From the NCBI RefSeq assembly GCF_030818935.1, contig NZ_JAUTBD010000001.1, positions 2,728,001 to 2,792,000 on the forward strand: DNA of 64,000 nucleotides. Direction: 5' to 3'. How positions within the stretch are numbered: the stretch's first letter is position 1; each line of letters opens with the position of its first letter. The notes beneath the pieces are model-generated. The model saw nothing but the letters and a program-made list of their open reading frames with translations. It did not search any database and was not told the origin of the DNA. The position numbers and the translations under genes were made by a program. The DNA is from Microbacterium sp. SORGH_AS_1204 (lineage in GTDB: Bacteria; Actinomycetota; Actinomycetes; Actinomycetales; Microbacteriaceae). Shown here piece after piece: positions 7,242 to 15,280 of the stretch.

Positions 7242-8762
7242 ATGACCACCCCGCAGACCACCGCCCGCCGCATTCCGGCCGAGCTGCCCGCGCGCATCCA
7301 GCACTACATCGGCGGCCGGTTCGTCGACTCGGTCGACGGCGACACGTTCGACGTGCTCGACCCGGTGACGAATCAGACCTACCTGCAGGCAGCCGCCGGA
7401 AAGAAGGCCGACATCGATCTCGCGGTCGCCGCGGCGCGGACGGCGTTCACCGAGGGTCCGTGGCCGCGCATGCTGCCCCGCGAGCGCTCGCGCGTGCTGC
7501 ACCGCATCGCCGACCTCGTCGAGTCGCGCGACGAGCGTCTCGCGGAACTGGAGTCGTTCGACTCGGGGCTGCCCATCACCCAGGCACTCGGCCAGGCCCG
7601 CCGCGCGGCGGAGAACTTCCGCTTCTTCGCCGACCTGATCGTCGCCCAGACCGATGACGCCTTCAAGGTGCCCGGCCGTCAGCTCAACTACGTCAACCGC
7701 AAGCCGATCGGCGTCGCCGGCCTCATCACGCCGTGGAACACCCCGTTCATGCTCGAGTCGTGGAAACTCGGCCCCGCACTCGCGACCGGCAACACCGTGG
7801 TGCTCAAGCCCGCGGAGTTCACACCGCTGTCGGCATCCCTGTGGGCCGGGATCTTCGAGGAGGCGGGCCTTCCCGAGGGTGTGTTCAACCTCGTCAACGG
7901 CCTCGGAGAGGATGCCGGCGACGCGCTCGTGAAGCACCCCGATGTGCCGCTCATCTCCTTCACCGGGGAAAGCTCGACGGGACAGCTCATCTTCGCCAAC
8001 GCCGCGCCGTTCCTGAAGGGCCTGTCGATGGAGCTCGGCGGCAAGAGCCCGGCGATCGTCTTCGCCGACGCGGATCTGGATGCCGCCATCGACGCCACCA
8101 TCTTCGGCGTCTTCTCGCTCAACGGCGAACGCTGCACCGCCGGCAGCCGCATCCTCGTCCAACGCTCCGTCTACGACGACTTCGTCGAGCGCTACGCCGC
8201 GCAGGCCGATCGCGTGAAGGTCGGCTTTCCCGACGACCCCGAGACCGAGGTCGGCGCGCTCGTGCATCCCGAGCACTACGCGAAGGTCATGTCGTACGTC
8301 GAACTCGGCAAGACCGAGGGGCGCCTGGTCGCCGGCGGCGGTCGCCCTGAGGAGTTCCCGGAGGGGAACTTCGTCCGCCCCACGGTGTTCGCCGACGTCT
8401 CCCCCGACGCGCGCATCTTCCAGGAGGAGATCTTCGGCCCGGTCGTGGCGATCACCCCCTTCGACACCGACGAGGAGGCGCTCGCCCTCGCGAACAACAC
8501 GAAGTACGGCCTCGCCGCCTACGTCTGGACGAGCGACCTCAAGCGCGCGCACCTGTTTGCGCAGAACGTCGAGGCCGGAATGGTGTGGCTGAACTCGAAC
8601 AACGTCCGCGACCTCCGCACCCCCTTCGGCGGCGTGAAGGCCTCGGGCCTCGGCCACGAGGGCGGCTATCGCTCGATCGACTTCTACACCGACCAGCAGG
8701 CCGTGCACATCACGCTCGGCCCCGCGCACAACCCCACGTTCGGCAAGGCGCAGGGGCACTGA
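7242..8762 (+). CDS. hpaE: 5-carboxymethyl-2-hydroxymuconate semialdehyde dehydrogenase
   Basis: A 506-residue NAD(P)-dependent aldehyde dehydrogenase. Catalytic residues are in place: N166 (TPWNTP), K189 (VLKPAEF), E264 (MELGGKS) and the nucleophile C298 (GERCTAG). Within this superfamily, the location directly before the homoprotocatechuate dioxygenase, hydratase and aldolase genes identifies it as HpaE, which oxidises the ring-opened semialdehyde to 5-carboxymethyl-2-hydroxymuconate. The ATG at 7242 follows AAGGAG. A hydroxymuconic or betaine-type aldehyde dehydrogenase would look similar, so the name leans on context. Confidence 0.88.
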   Translation: MTTPQTTARRIPAELPARIQHYIGGRFVDSVDGDTFDVLDPVTNQTYLQAAAGKKADIDLAVAAARTAFTEGPWPRMLPRERSRVLHRIADLVESRDERLAELESFDSGLPITQALGQARRAAENFRFFADLIVAQTDDAFKVPGRQLNYVNRKPIGVAGLITPWNTPFMLESWKLGPALATGNTVVLKPAEFTPLSASLWAGIFEEAGLPEGVFNLVNGLGEDAGDALVKHPDVPLISFTGESSTGQLIFANAAPFLKGLSMELGGKSPAIVFADADLDAAIDATIFGVFSLNGERCTAGSRILVQRSVYDDFVERYAAQADRVKVGFPDDPETEVGALVHPEHYAKVMSYVELGKTEGRLVAGGGRPEEFPEGNFVRPTVFADVSPDARIFQEEIFGPVVAITPFDTDEEALALANNTKYGLAAYVWTSDLKRAHLFAQNVEAGMVWLNSNNVRDLRTPFGGVKASGLGHEGGYRSIDFYTDQQAVHITLGPAHNPTFGKAQGH

Positions 8763-8765
8763 GCC

Positions 8766-8950
8766 CGGGCCCATCGACGGGCTCAGGGACCTCTGCCGGC
8801 GGCTGAGCCCGCCACCGGTGACTGAGCCCGCCCCCGGTGGCTGAGCCTGTCGAAGCCACCCCCGACCCACGGACCCCCGGTCCCTTCGACAAGCTCAGGG
8901 ACCTCCCCCGCCACACGGTGGCTGAGCCTGTCGAAGCCACCCCCGACCCG
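8766..8950. repeat. Actinobacterial REP cluster (GGCTGAGCCTGTCGAAGCC type)
   Basis: The gap between hpaE and hpaD contains two identical 33-base direct copies (8836-8868 and 8917-8949) built on GGCTGAGCCTGTCGAAGCC, plus inverted relatives with the core TTCGACAAGCTCAGGGACC (8884-8903) and a divergent one near 8772. This is the dispersed palindromic element common in Microbacteriaceae and related actinobacteria. Related copies lie at 48953-49112 and, in coding sequence, near 42290-42345. Confidence 0.88.
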
Positions 8951-8978
8951 CAGACCACTTCCCACGCAAGGACGCGAA

Positions 8979-10130
8979 ATGGCAAAGCACACCGAAGAAC
9001 AGAAGACCTCCTCGGGGTTCTGGGTGACCCAGGAGGCGCCCATCGTCTCCGACGACCCGATCCCCACCCCGACGGCTCCCGCGCCCGACATCCTCCGCTG
9101 CGCGTACATGGAGCTCGTGGTCACCGACCTCGCGGCATCCCGTGTCTTCTACGTCGACGTGCTGGGCCTGCACGTCACCGAGGAAGACGACGACGCGATC
9201 TACCTGCGCTCGACCGAGGAGTTCATCCACCACAACCTCGTGCTGCGCAAGGGCCCGGTCGCCGCGGTCGCCGCGTTCTCGTATCGCGTGCGGTCCTCCG
9301 ACGACCTCGACAGAGCGGTGGCGTTCTACGAAGAGCTCGGCTGCGACGTGCGCCGCGAGCCGAACGGTTTCACGAAGGGCATCGGCGACTCGGTGCGCGT
9401 GGTCGACCCGCTCGGCTTTCCGTACGAGTTCTTCTTCGACACCGAGCACCAGGAACGCCTGTCGTGGCGCTACGACCTGCACTCCCCCGGCGAGCTGGTG
9501 CGCCTCGACCACTTCAACCAGATCACGCCCGACGTCCCGCGTGCGGTCAACTTCATGCAGGCCCTCGGCTTCCGCGTCACGGAAGACATCCAGGATGCCG
9601 ACGGCACGGTCTACGCGGCCTGGATGCGCCGCAAGCCCACCGTGCACGACACCGCGATGACCGGCGGCGACGGCCCGCGCATGCACCACGTGTGCTTCGC
9701 CACGCACGAGAAGCACAACATCCTGGCCATCTGCGACAAGCTCGGCGCCCTCCGCCGATCGGATGCCATCGAGCGCGGCCCCGGTCGCCACGGCGTCTCG
9801 AACGCGTTCTACCTCTACCTGCGCGACCCCGACGGGCACCGCGTCGAGATCTACACGCAGGACTACTACACCGGCGACCCCGACAACCCCGTCATCACGT
9901 GGGACGTCCACGACAACCAGCGCCGCGACTGGTGGGGTAACCCCGTCGTGCCGTCGTGGTACACCGACGGCTCGCTCGTGCTCGACCTCGACGGCCACCC
10001 GCAGCCGGTCCGCGCCCGCGAGGACTCCAGCGAGATGGCCGTGACCATCGGCGCCGACGGCTTCAGCTACACCCGCGCGCCCGAGGCCGCGGCATCCACC
10101 TCCGAGTTCAAGCTCGGCAACCAGCTCTGA
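8979..10130 (+). CDS. hpaD: 3,4-dihydroxyphenylacetate (homoprotocatechuate) 2,3-dioxygenase
   Basis: A 383-residue extradiol ring-cleaving dioxygenase of the vicinal-oxygen-chelate superfamily, with two beta-alpha-beta repeats per half. The metal ligands can be read as H178 (LDHFN), H237 (MHHVCF) and E290 (HRVEIY). Their spacing equals that of the Brevibacterium HPCD triad as I recall it (H155/H214/E267), with a constant offset of 23. It opens homoprotocatechuate to 5-carboxymethyl-2-hydroxymuconate semialdehyde. Actinobacterial homologues use Fe(II) or, in Arthrobacter MndD, Mn(II). Sequence alone does not decide the metal. The N-terminal 40 residues are a polar extension. Confidence 0.93.
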   Translation: MAKHTEEQKTSSGFWVTQEAPIVSDDPIPTPTAPAPDILRCAYMELVVTDLAASRVFYVDVLGLHVTEEDDDAIYLRSTEEFIHHNLVLRKGPVAAVAAFSYRVRSSDDLDRAVAFYEELGCDVRREPNGFTKGIGDSVRVVDPLGFPYEFFFDTEHQERLSWRYDLHSPGELVRLDHFNQITPDVPRAVNFMQALGFRVTEDIQDADGTVYAAWMRRKPTVHDTAMTGGDGPRMHHVCFATHEKHNILAICDKLGALRRSDAIERGPGRHGVSNAFYLYLRDPDGHRVEIYTQDYYTGDPDNPVITWDVHDNQRRDWWGNPVVPSWYTDGSLVLDLDGHPQPVRAREDSSEMAVTIGADGFSYTRAPEAAASTSEFKLGNQL

Positions 10131-10141
10131 CGCCCCCCACA

Positions 10142-10208
10142 TCGCGTGAGGGGTCGAGCTTTGTCGCCGAGACGTGCGCCCGGCGACACTTCCTGACCCC
10201 TCACGCGA
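10142..10208. repeat. Palindromic intergenic repeat, GAGGGGTC family, copy 2
   Basis: A roughly 67-base inverted repeat with outer arms TCGCGTGAGGGGTC and GACCCCTCACGCGA and inner arms TTGTCGCC / GGCGACAC, lying between hpaD and hpaH. It shares both arm sets with the copy at 2264-2333. Placed inside an operon, it could act as a processing or attenuation hairpin. That role is a guess. Confidence 0.75.
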
Positions 10209-10224
10209 AACAAGAAGGAGACCC

Positions 10225-11010
10225 ATGCTCACCGACGACCAGATCGACGCCATCGCGGCCGAGCTCGCCGAGGCCGACCGCACCCACTCGGTCATCCCAC
10301 TCATCACGGCGAGATTCCCGGATGCCACGGTCGACGACTCGTATCGGATCCAGGGCCGCTGGCGCGACACGCAGCTCGCCGCGGGTCGTACGCTCGTGGG
10401 GCGCAAGATCGGCCTGACGTCCAAGGCGATGCAGCAGGCGACGGGCATCACCGAGCCGGACTACGGCGTGATGTTCGACGACACCGTCTACCGTTCGGGC
10501 GACGAGGTCCCCGTCGAGCACTTCTCCAACGTCCGCATCGAGGTCGAGCTCGCGTTCGTGCTGAAGGACCCGCTCGCCGGCCCCGACTGCACCCTCGACG
10601 ACGCCCTCGCCGCGATCGACTACGCCGTGCCCGCGCTCGAGGTGCTCAACTCCCATATCGAGCTGGAGGGCCGCACGATCATCGACACGATCAGCGACAA
10701 CGCCGCCTACGGCGCGATGGTGCTCGGCGATGTGCACAAGCGTCCCGACGAGATCGACCTGCGGTGGGTCCCCGGAGTGCTGAGCCGCAACGGCGAGATC
10801 GAGGAGACGGGGGTCGCAGCCGGCGTCCTGGGCCACCCGGCGACGGGTGTCGCCTGGCTCGCCAACAAGTTCCACCAGCACGGCGCGCGCCTGGAGGCGG
10901 GCGAGATCATCCTGGCAGGATCGTTCACGCGCCCGATGTGGGTGTCGCGGGGCGACGACGTCTTCTGCGACTACGGCCCGATGGGAACGATCTCGTGCCG
11001 CTTCGTCTGA
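10225..11010 (+). CDS. hpaH: 2-oxo-hept-4-ene-1,7-dioate hydratase
   Basis: A 261-residue hydratase/decarboxylase-family protein that adds water to the decarboxylated ring-fission product. The metal-binding glutamates expected for HpaH fall at the canonical numbers E106 and E108 (RIEVELAF) and E139 (PALEVLN). The active-site lysine region GRKIGLTSKAMQ is at 60-70. Start ATG 10225 follows a strong AAGGAG. The open frame continues upstream to 10174 but runs through the palindromic repeat, so those codons are not used. Its 3' end overlaps hpaI by 16 bases. Confidence 0.92.
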   Translation: MLTDDQIDAIAAELAEADRTHSVIPLITARFPDATVDDSYRIQGRWRDTQLAAGRTLVGRKIGLTSKAMQQATGITEPDYGVMFDDTVYRSGDEVPVEHFSNVRIEVELAFVLKDPLAGPDCTLDDALAAIDYAVPALEVLNSHIELEGRTIIDTISDNAAYGAMVLGDVHKRPDEIDLRWVPGVLSRNGEIEETGVAAGVLGHPATGVAWLANKFHQHGARLEAGEIILAGSFTRPMWVSRGDDVFCDYGPMGTISCRFV

Positions 11011-11795
11011 CCCCGACCTTCCGCGCCGCGCTCGCGGCATCCGATCGTGCCCTCGCGGGCATGTGGGTGTGCTCGGCCAGCCCCGTCGCCGCCGAGATCG
11101 CCGCGGGCTCGGGCCTCGATTGGCTGCTGCTCGACATGGAGCACTCGGCCACCTCGCTCGAGACCGTGCTCACCCTGCTGCAGGTCACCGCGGCCTACCC
11201 GGTGACCCCGGTCGTGCGCGTTCCGTGGAACGACCCGGTCGTCATCAAGCAGGTGCTCGACCTCGGCGCGCAGAACCTCATCGTGCCGATGGTCTCGTCG
11301 GCCGACGAAGCGCGCTCCGCCGTCGCCGCGACCCGGTACCCGCCGGAGGGCTTCCGCGGCGTCGGCAGCGCCCTCGCACGAAGCGCGCGCTGGAACCGCG
11401 TCGACGGCTACCTCGGCGACGCCTCCGGCCACGTGTCACTCACCGTGCAGATCGAGACGACCGCCGGAGTCGCCGCCGCCGCCGAGATCGCCGCCGTCGA
11501 GGGGGTCGATGCCGTCTTCGTCGGCCCCTCCGACCTCTCGGCATCCATGGGTCTGCTCGGCCAGCAGTCGCACCCCGACGTCGTCGCCGCGGTGCACGCG
11601 GTGTTCGCCGCGGCAAGGGATGCCGGGACCCCGGTCGGCGTGAACGCCTTCGACCCCGCGGTGGCCGAGGCCTACCTCGACGCCGGCGCCGACTTCGTGG
11701 CGGTGGGCGCCGATGTGGCGCTGCTGGCCCGCGCCTCCGAGGCCCTCGCGGCGCGGTTCGTCACGGCCCGCGGCGAGGAGCGCGAGAGCTACTGA
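10995..11795 (+). CDS. hpaI: 4-hydroxy-2-oxoheptane-1,7-dioate aldolase (HpcH/HpaI family)
   Basis: A class II, metal-dependent aldolase of 266 residues that splits the hydrated intermediate into pyruvate and succinate semialdehyde, ending the pathway. Key residues align with E. coli HpaI at a constant offset: catalytic H50 (LDMEH), metal-proximal E49, and R75 (VVRVPW). The VPMVSSADEA and VGPSDLS segments are typical. No ATG is suitably placed, so I take the GTG at 10995, which overlaps hpaH and gives the usual family length. This is the last gene of the hpa operon before a long repeat field. Confidence 0.92.
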   Translation: MPLRLTPTFRAALAASDRALAGMWVCSASPVAAEIAAGSGLDWLLLDMEHSATSLETVLTLLQVTAAYPVTPVVRVPWNDPVVIKQVLDLGAQNLIVPMVSSADEARSAVAATRYPPEGFRGVGSALARSARWNRVDGYLGDASGHVSLTVQIETTAGVAAAAEIAAVEGVDAVFVGPSDLSASMGLLGQQSHPDVVAAVHAVFAAARDAGTPVGVNAFDPAVAEAYLDAGADFVAVGADVALLARASEALAARFVTARGEERESY

Positions 11796-12345
11796 GGCGG
11801 CGCTCCCCCCGCGAGAAACGCCCCGCCGTGCAAGAAACGGCGTCTCACCGCGTGCCTCGCACGCGACGGCGTTTCTCGGCGGGGTGACGGCGTTCCTCGG
11901 CGGGGAACACCGCGCGAGCGCCCGGCCAGCGACTCAGAGGGCGTCTCGCCTGAGCCGGCGCTTCCTTCGCGAGAAACGCCCCGCCGCGCAAGAAACGGCG
12001 TCTCACCGCATGTCTCGCACGAGACGGCGTTTCTCAGCGGGGTGACGGCGTTTTCTCGGCGGGGAACACCGCGAGCGCAGACCAGCGACTCAGAGGGCGT
12101 CTCGCCTGAGGCGGCGCTTCCTCCGCGAGAAACGCCCCGCCGCGCAAGAAACAACGTCTCACCGCATGTCTCCCACGAAACGGCGTTTCTCAGCGGGGAG
12201 ACGCCGCTTCTGAGCGGAGAGACGGCGTTTCTCGCCGGGGAGACGGCGTTTCTCAGCGGGGTGACGGCGTTTCTCAGCGCGGAGACGGCGCTTCTCGGCG
12301 GGGAGACGGCGTTTCTCAGCGGGAGACGGCGTTCGCAGGGCCGCG
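11791..12345. repeat. Gene-free repeat field: three ~158-bp direct repeats plus a ~22-bp minisatellite
   Basis: This 556-base gap has no supportable gene. Three long direct copies begin near 11791, 11950 and 12107. Each carries GCGAGAAACGCCCC, then AAGAAACGGCGTCTCACC, a GACGGCGTTTCTC arm and a tail ending GCGACTCAGAGGGCGTCTCGCCT. They are internally palindromic, since GAGAAACGCC pairs with GGCGTTTCTC. From about 12195 to 12335 the sequence becomes a shorter tandem array of GGAGACGGCGTTTCTCAGC-like units, about seven copies. Related hairpins lie after hxlA, between folD and glyA, and after purH. Confidence 0.9.
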
Positions 12346-12351
12346 CCGCGG

Positions 12352-13191
12352 TCAGGGCATCCGCGACGCGCCGAGCGCCACGAGCTCCGCCCGCGTGGTC
12401 ACACCGGCCTTGCGGAGCAGGTTCGACACGTGGAACTTCGCCGTGTTCTCGCTGATGCCGAGCTGCGTCGCGATCGCACGGTTGCGGGAGCCGGCGACGA
12501 CGAGGCTGAGCACCTCGCGCTCGCGCGGGCTGAGGTCGACCGCGTCGTCGAGGAACTCGGGTCGCGCCGGCGGGTCGAGGGGAAGCCGCACCGACAGCTC
12601 CGACCCCCAGCCGGGGGTGGAGGCGACATCGAACGCCCCGTTCAGCGCACTCACCCGCTCGACGATCGGACGCAGGGAGTCGTCGTGCGCGGTGAGGCGC
12701 CCCTCCCCGTCGTCGCGGATGCCGATCAGCAGATTCAGACCGTCGCAGTCCCACTGGATGCGCACCCGATGCGGTGCCCCGCGGTCGAGCAGGGCCAGCA
12801 CGGCGCTGCGCACGATCGCGCGCGCCTCGTGCGCCACTTCGCCGGGGAGCGCCCGGCCGGTGGTCGGCGGCTCGACGAACTGCACGTCGAGATCTCCGTG
12901 ACGAACGAGGGGCCGTAGATCGCTGCGCAGGCGCGCGAAGGCGCCCGTGACGGGCTCGAGCAGCGCGCTGCGCTGGCTGTCGGTCGAGGTGCGCAGCACG
13001 ACGAGAGCGGCCGCGGCGGCTTCGATGGCGAGGGCGCGAGCAGCGCGGTCGTCGAGACGGGTCGAGCGCAGGATCGCCAGCACCGATTCGAGGGTCACGG
13101 CGTGCCGGTCGGCCTGCTCGGCGACGACGCGCTCGTGCTCGATCACGAGGGCGCGGGAGGCCGGCGAGGGCAGGGCGGGGGCGTCGGTCAC
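12352..13191 (-). CDS. Regulator with histidine-kinase-like ATPase domain fused to a LuxR-type HTH
   Basis: A 279-residue protein. The first 120 residues are helical and of no known family. Residues about 125-205 resemble a GHKL/HATPase domain, with a DDGEG motif and a late GWGSEL segment. Residues 215-279 are a clear LuxR/NarL helix-turn-helix (LSPREREVLSLV and NRAIATQLGISENTAKFHVSNLL). I see no phospho-acceptor histidine box and no receiver domain, so it looks like a one-protein regulator. It is divergent from hxlB-hxlA across a 20-bp dyad and is the likely regulator of formaldehyde fixation. The signal it senses is unknown. Confidence 0.78.
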   Translation of the reverse strand: MTDAPALPSPASRALVIEHERVVAEQADRHAVTLESVLAILRSTRLDDRAARALAIEAAAAALVVLRTSTDSQRSALLEPVTGAFARLRSDLRPLVRHGDLDVQFVEPPTTGRALPGEVAHEARAIVRSAVLALLDRGAPHRVRIQWDCDGLNLLIGIRDDGEGRLTAHDDSLRPIVERVSALNGAFDVASTPGWGSELSVRLPLDPPARPEFLDDAVDLSPREREVLSLVVAGSRNRAIATQLGISENTAKFHVSNLLRKAGVTTRAELVALGASRMP

Positions 13192-13216
13192 GGGCCCAAC
13201 CTAGCCCATCGTTCGC

Positions 13217-13236
13217 ACCTACCCGTTCGGGTAGGT
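13217..13236. promoter_or_regulatory. Perfect 20-bp dyad in the regulator/hxlB divergent promoter
   Basis: ACCTACCCGTTCGGGTAGGT is a perfect 20-base inverted repeat. Its length and symmetry match LuxR/NarL-type binding sites. It lies 26 bases from the regulator start and 56 bases before hxlB, so one site could serve both directions. Binding by the adjacent regulator is inferred. Confidence 0.65.
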
Positions 13237-13291
13237 CCACCCCTGCCATCGACCGGCGACATGAGCATCGCGCCCGGCGCAGCATGGGGCC

Positions 13292-13870
13292 ATGCCCTCC
13301 CGCGATGCCGCCACCGTCGAGACCTCCCTCTCCCGCATCGCCGCGGAAGTGGCATCCGTCGTCGACCGCCTCGTCGCGGAGCCGGGCGATCTCGACCGCG
13401 TGCTCGACGTGCTCACCGGCGCCGACCGTGTCTTCGTGCTCGGCGCGGGACGCTCGGGGCTGGCCCTGCGCATGACCGCGATGCGTCTGATGCACCTGGG
13501 GCTCGACGTGCACGTCGCCGGCGACACCACGACGCCCGCCATCCGCGCCGGTGACGCGCTCCTCATCGCCAGCGGCTCCGGCACGACGACCGGGATCGTG
13601 CGGGCCGCCGACACGGCCGCGAACGTGGGGGCGAAGATCGCGGCGATCACCACGGCATCCGACTCCCCCCTCGGGCGATCCGCCGACGCCCTCGTCGTCG
13701 TTCCCGCGGCGGCCAAGCTCGATCGCTCCGGCGCCGCGTCGGCGCAGTACGCGGGCAGCCTGTTCGAGCAAGCCGTCGTTCTGGTGGGCGACGCGATCTT
13801 CGACGCCCTCTGGCAGCGCTCCGGCCTCGACGCCGACGACCTGTGGCCCCGCCACGCCAACCTCGAATAA
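13292..13870 (+). CDS. hxlB: 6-phospho-3-hexuloisomerase
   Basis: A 192-residue SIS-domain sugar isomerase. The nucleotide-fold start VFVLGAGRSGLALRM and the phosphosugar-binding serines in LLIASGSGTTTGIV are typical of HxlB/PHI. It converts 3-hexulose 6-phosphate to fructose 6-phosphate, the second step of ribulose monophosphate formaldehyde fixation. The next gene encodes the first step, 26 bases downstream, so the pair is an operon. In non-methylotrophs this pair usually detoxifies formaldehyde. Note that the promoter-proximal gene here is the isomerase. Confidence 0.93.
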   Translation: MPSRDAATVETSLSRIAAEVASVVDRLVAEPGDLDRVLDVLTGADRVFVLGAGRSGLALRMTAMRLMHLGLDVHVAGDTTTPAIRAGDALLIASGSGTTTGIVRAADTAANVGAKIAAITTASDSPLGRSADALVVVPAAAKLDRSGAASAQYAGSLFEQAVVLVGDAIFDALWQRSGLDADDLWPRHANLE

Positions 13871-13896
13871 CCCACCCGCAGAAAGCAAGGACCCTC

Positions 13897-14520
13897 ATGA
13901 AGCTGCAGTTCGCCATGGACACCCTGTCCACCGAAGCCGCCCTCGACCTCGCCGCCGCCGCGGCGCCGCACGTCGACATCCTCGAGCTCGGCACCCCGCT
14001 CATCAAGAGCGAGGGCCTGTCCGCCATCACGGCGATCAAGCAGGCCCACCCCGACAAGGTCGTCTTCGCCGACCTGAAGACGATGGATGCCGGCGAGCTC
14101 GAGGCCGACATCGCCTTCACCGCCGGCGCCGACCTCATCACCGTCCTCGGCTCGGCCGGCGACAGCACGATCGCCGGCGCCGTCAAGGCCGCCAAGAAGC
14201 ACGGCAAGGGTGTCGTCGTCGACCTCATCGGCGTCGCCGACAAGCCGGCCCGCGCGAAGGAGGTCGTCGCTCTCGGCGCCGAGTTCGTCGAGATGCACGC
14301 CGGCCTCGACGAGCAGGCTGAGGAGGGCTTCACTTTCGGCACGCTGCTGCGCGACGGCGAGGCCTCGGGCGTGCCGTTCTCGGTCGCGGGCGGAGTGAAC
14401 GCCTCGAGCATCGCCGACGTGCAGAAGTCCGGCGCCCAGGTCGCGGTCGCGGGCAGCGCCATCTACAGCGCTCCCGACGTGGGCGCCGCCGCCGCAGCGC
14501 TGCGCGCCGCGATCGCGTAA
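13897..14520 (+). CDS. hxlA: 3-hexulose-6-phosphate synthase
   Basis: A 207-residue TIM-barrel enzyme of the orotidine-phosphate-decarboxylase superfamily. It condenses formaldehyde with ribulose 5-phosphate. The N-terminus MKLQFAMDTLS, the metal-binding stretch VFADLKTMDAGELEAD and the phosphate-binding SVAGGVNASSI loop near the C-terminus are characteristic. Start ATG 13897 follows AGCAAGGA. It forms an operon with hxlB, and a strong hairpin with a T run follows at 14562-14628. Confidence 0.95.
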   Translation: MKLQFAMDTLSTEAALDLAAAAAPHVDILELGTPLIKSEGLSAITAIKQAHPDKVVFADLKTMDAGELEADIAFTAGADLITVLGSAGDSTIAGAVKAAKKHGKGVVVDLIGVADKPARAKEVVALGAEFVEMHAGLDEQAEEGFTFGTLLRDGEASGVPFSVAGGVNASSIADVQKSGAQVAVAGSAIYSAPDVGAAAAALRAAIA

Positions 14521-14561
14521 CTCCTCGCAAGACGCCGCCGGGCCGCAGACGCGCCCCAGCG

Positions 14562-14628
14562 CGAGAAACGCCGTCCCGAGTCAGAAACGCCGCGCAAGGG
14601 CGTGTCTCGCTCGGGACGGCGTTTTTCG
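14562..14628 (+). terminator. Hairpin terminator after hxlA (GAAACGCC repeat family)
   Basis: Arms CGAGAAACGCCGTCCCGA and TCGGGACGGCGTTTTTCG pair almost perfectly around a 31-base loop, and the right arm contains GTTTTTC. It is a single-copy relative of the repeats at 11791-12345 and plausibly serves as the hxlBA terminator. Confidence 0.7.
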
Positions 14629-14670
14629 AAGGGCAGCGGATGCCGGCAGCCGGCGCGCAGGAACAGCGAA

Positions 14671-14700
14671 GGCCGCGGACGTCATCGCACGTCCGCGGCC
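14671..14700 (-). terminator. Hairpin terminator after the acidic hypothetical gene
   Basis: GGCCGCGGACGT and ACGTCCGCGGCC form a perfect 12-bp stem with a six-base loop, ten bases beyond the stop of the minus-strand gene that ends at 14711. No T run is visible, as is common in high-GC actinobacteria. Confidence 0.7.
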
Positions 14701-14710
14701 CTCGCGTGAG

Positions 14711-15196
14711 TCAGTCCTCGTCGTCTTCTTCGTCGTCGTCGCCGATGATCTCGATGTCTTCGACCTCGAGCTCGGGCGTCAGCTGCACGTGTACGAGCGC
14801 GTCGGGGAAAGAGGCCTCGCCGGCGAACACGACGATGATCGCGTCGGCGAAGACGCCCACGCCGATCGCCTCGAGGTCGGTGCGCAGGTCGACGTCGGCG
14901 TCGAGTTCGCCGTCGTCGAGGGCGTCCTCGATGTCGCTCGAGACCTCTTCGACGATGGCGCGCCAGCGCTCCTCGCTGACCGAGAGGACATCCTTCAGGT
15001 TGGTCACGATCGCGTCGAGGTCGGGTTCGTCCTCGTCGTCGATTTCGGGGTCGAGGTCGACCTCCACCTCGACGCCGGCGGCATCCAGGTGTCCCGACCC
15101 GATGACGCTGTCTTCGTCGATCTGGGCGTCTTCGAGCAGACCGCTCTCGGTCACGCGGCGGAGGAGGTCGTTCAGCACGGACTCAGTCATGTTCAT
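14711..15196 (-). CDS. Acidic hypothetical protein
   Basis: A protein of about 161 residues that is strongly acidic, ending in a run of Asp/Glu (the last dozen residues are nearly all D or E). I do not recognise a named family. Hydrophobic strands such as FADAIIVVFAG and ALVHVQL suggest a small folded core. The frame is open to 15229, but the ATG at 15196 (MNMTESV) has GGGA six bases upstream. ATG 15190 is an alternative. It is on the same strand as folD, which starts a separate unit downstream of glyA. It has its own hairpin terminator. Confidence 0.7.
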   Translation of the reverse strand: MNMTESVLNDLLRRVTESGLLEDAQIDEDSVIGSGHLDAAGVEVEVDLDPEIDDEDEPDLDAIVTNLKDVLSVSEERWRAIVEEVSSDIEDALDDGELDADVDLRTDLEAIGVGVFADAIIVVFAGEASFPDALVHVQLTPELEVEDIEIIGDDDEEDDED

Positions 15197-15280
15197 ACGA
15201 TCCCACGTCGCGCGGCATCCCGCGTACACCCTTGCGTCGGCAGCGCCGTCTGTTCAGGCGGCGGCACCGTACGGTTCACG

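Noticed and set aside
10174..10224. An upstream start for hpaH
   Set aside because: It would read through the palindromic element. The ATG at 10225 has AAGGAG and puts E106, E108 and E139 at their canonical numbers.
11791..12345. CRISPR-like array
   Set aside because: Repeats are palindromic, of two different sizes, without constant-length unique spacers, and no cas genes are near.
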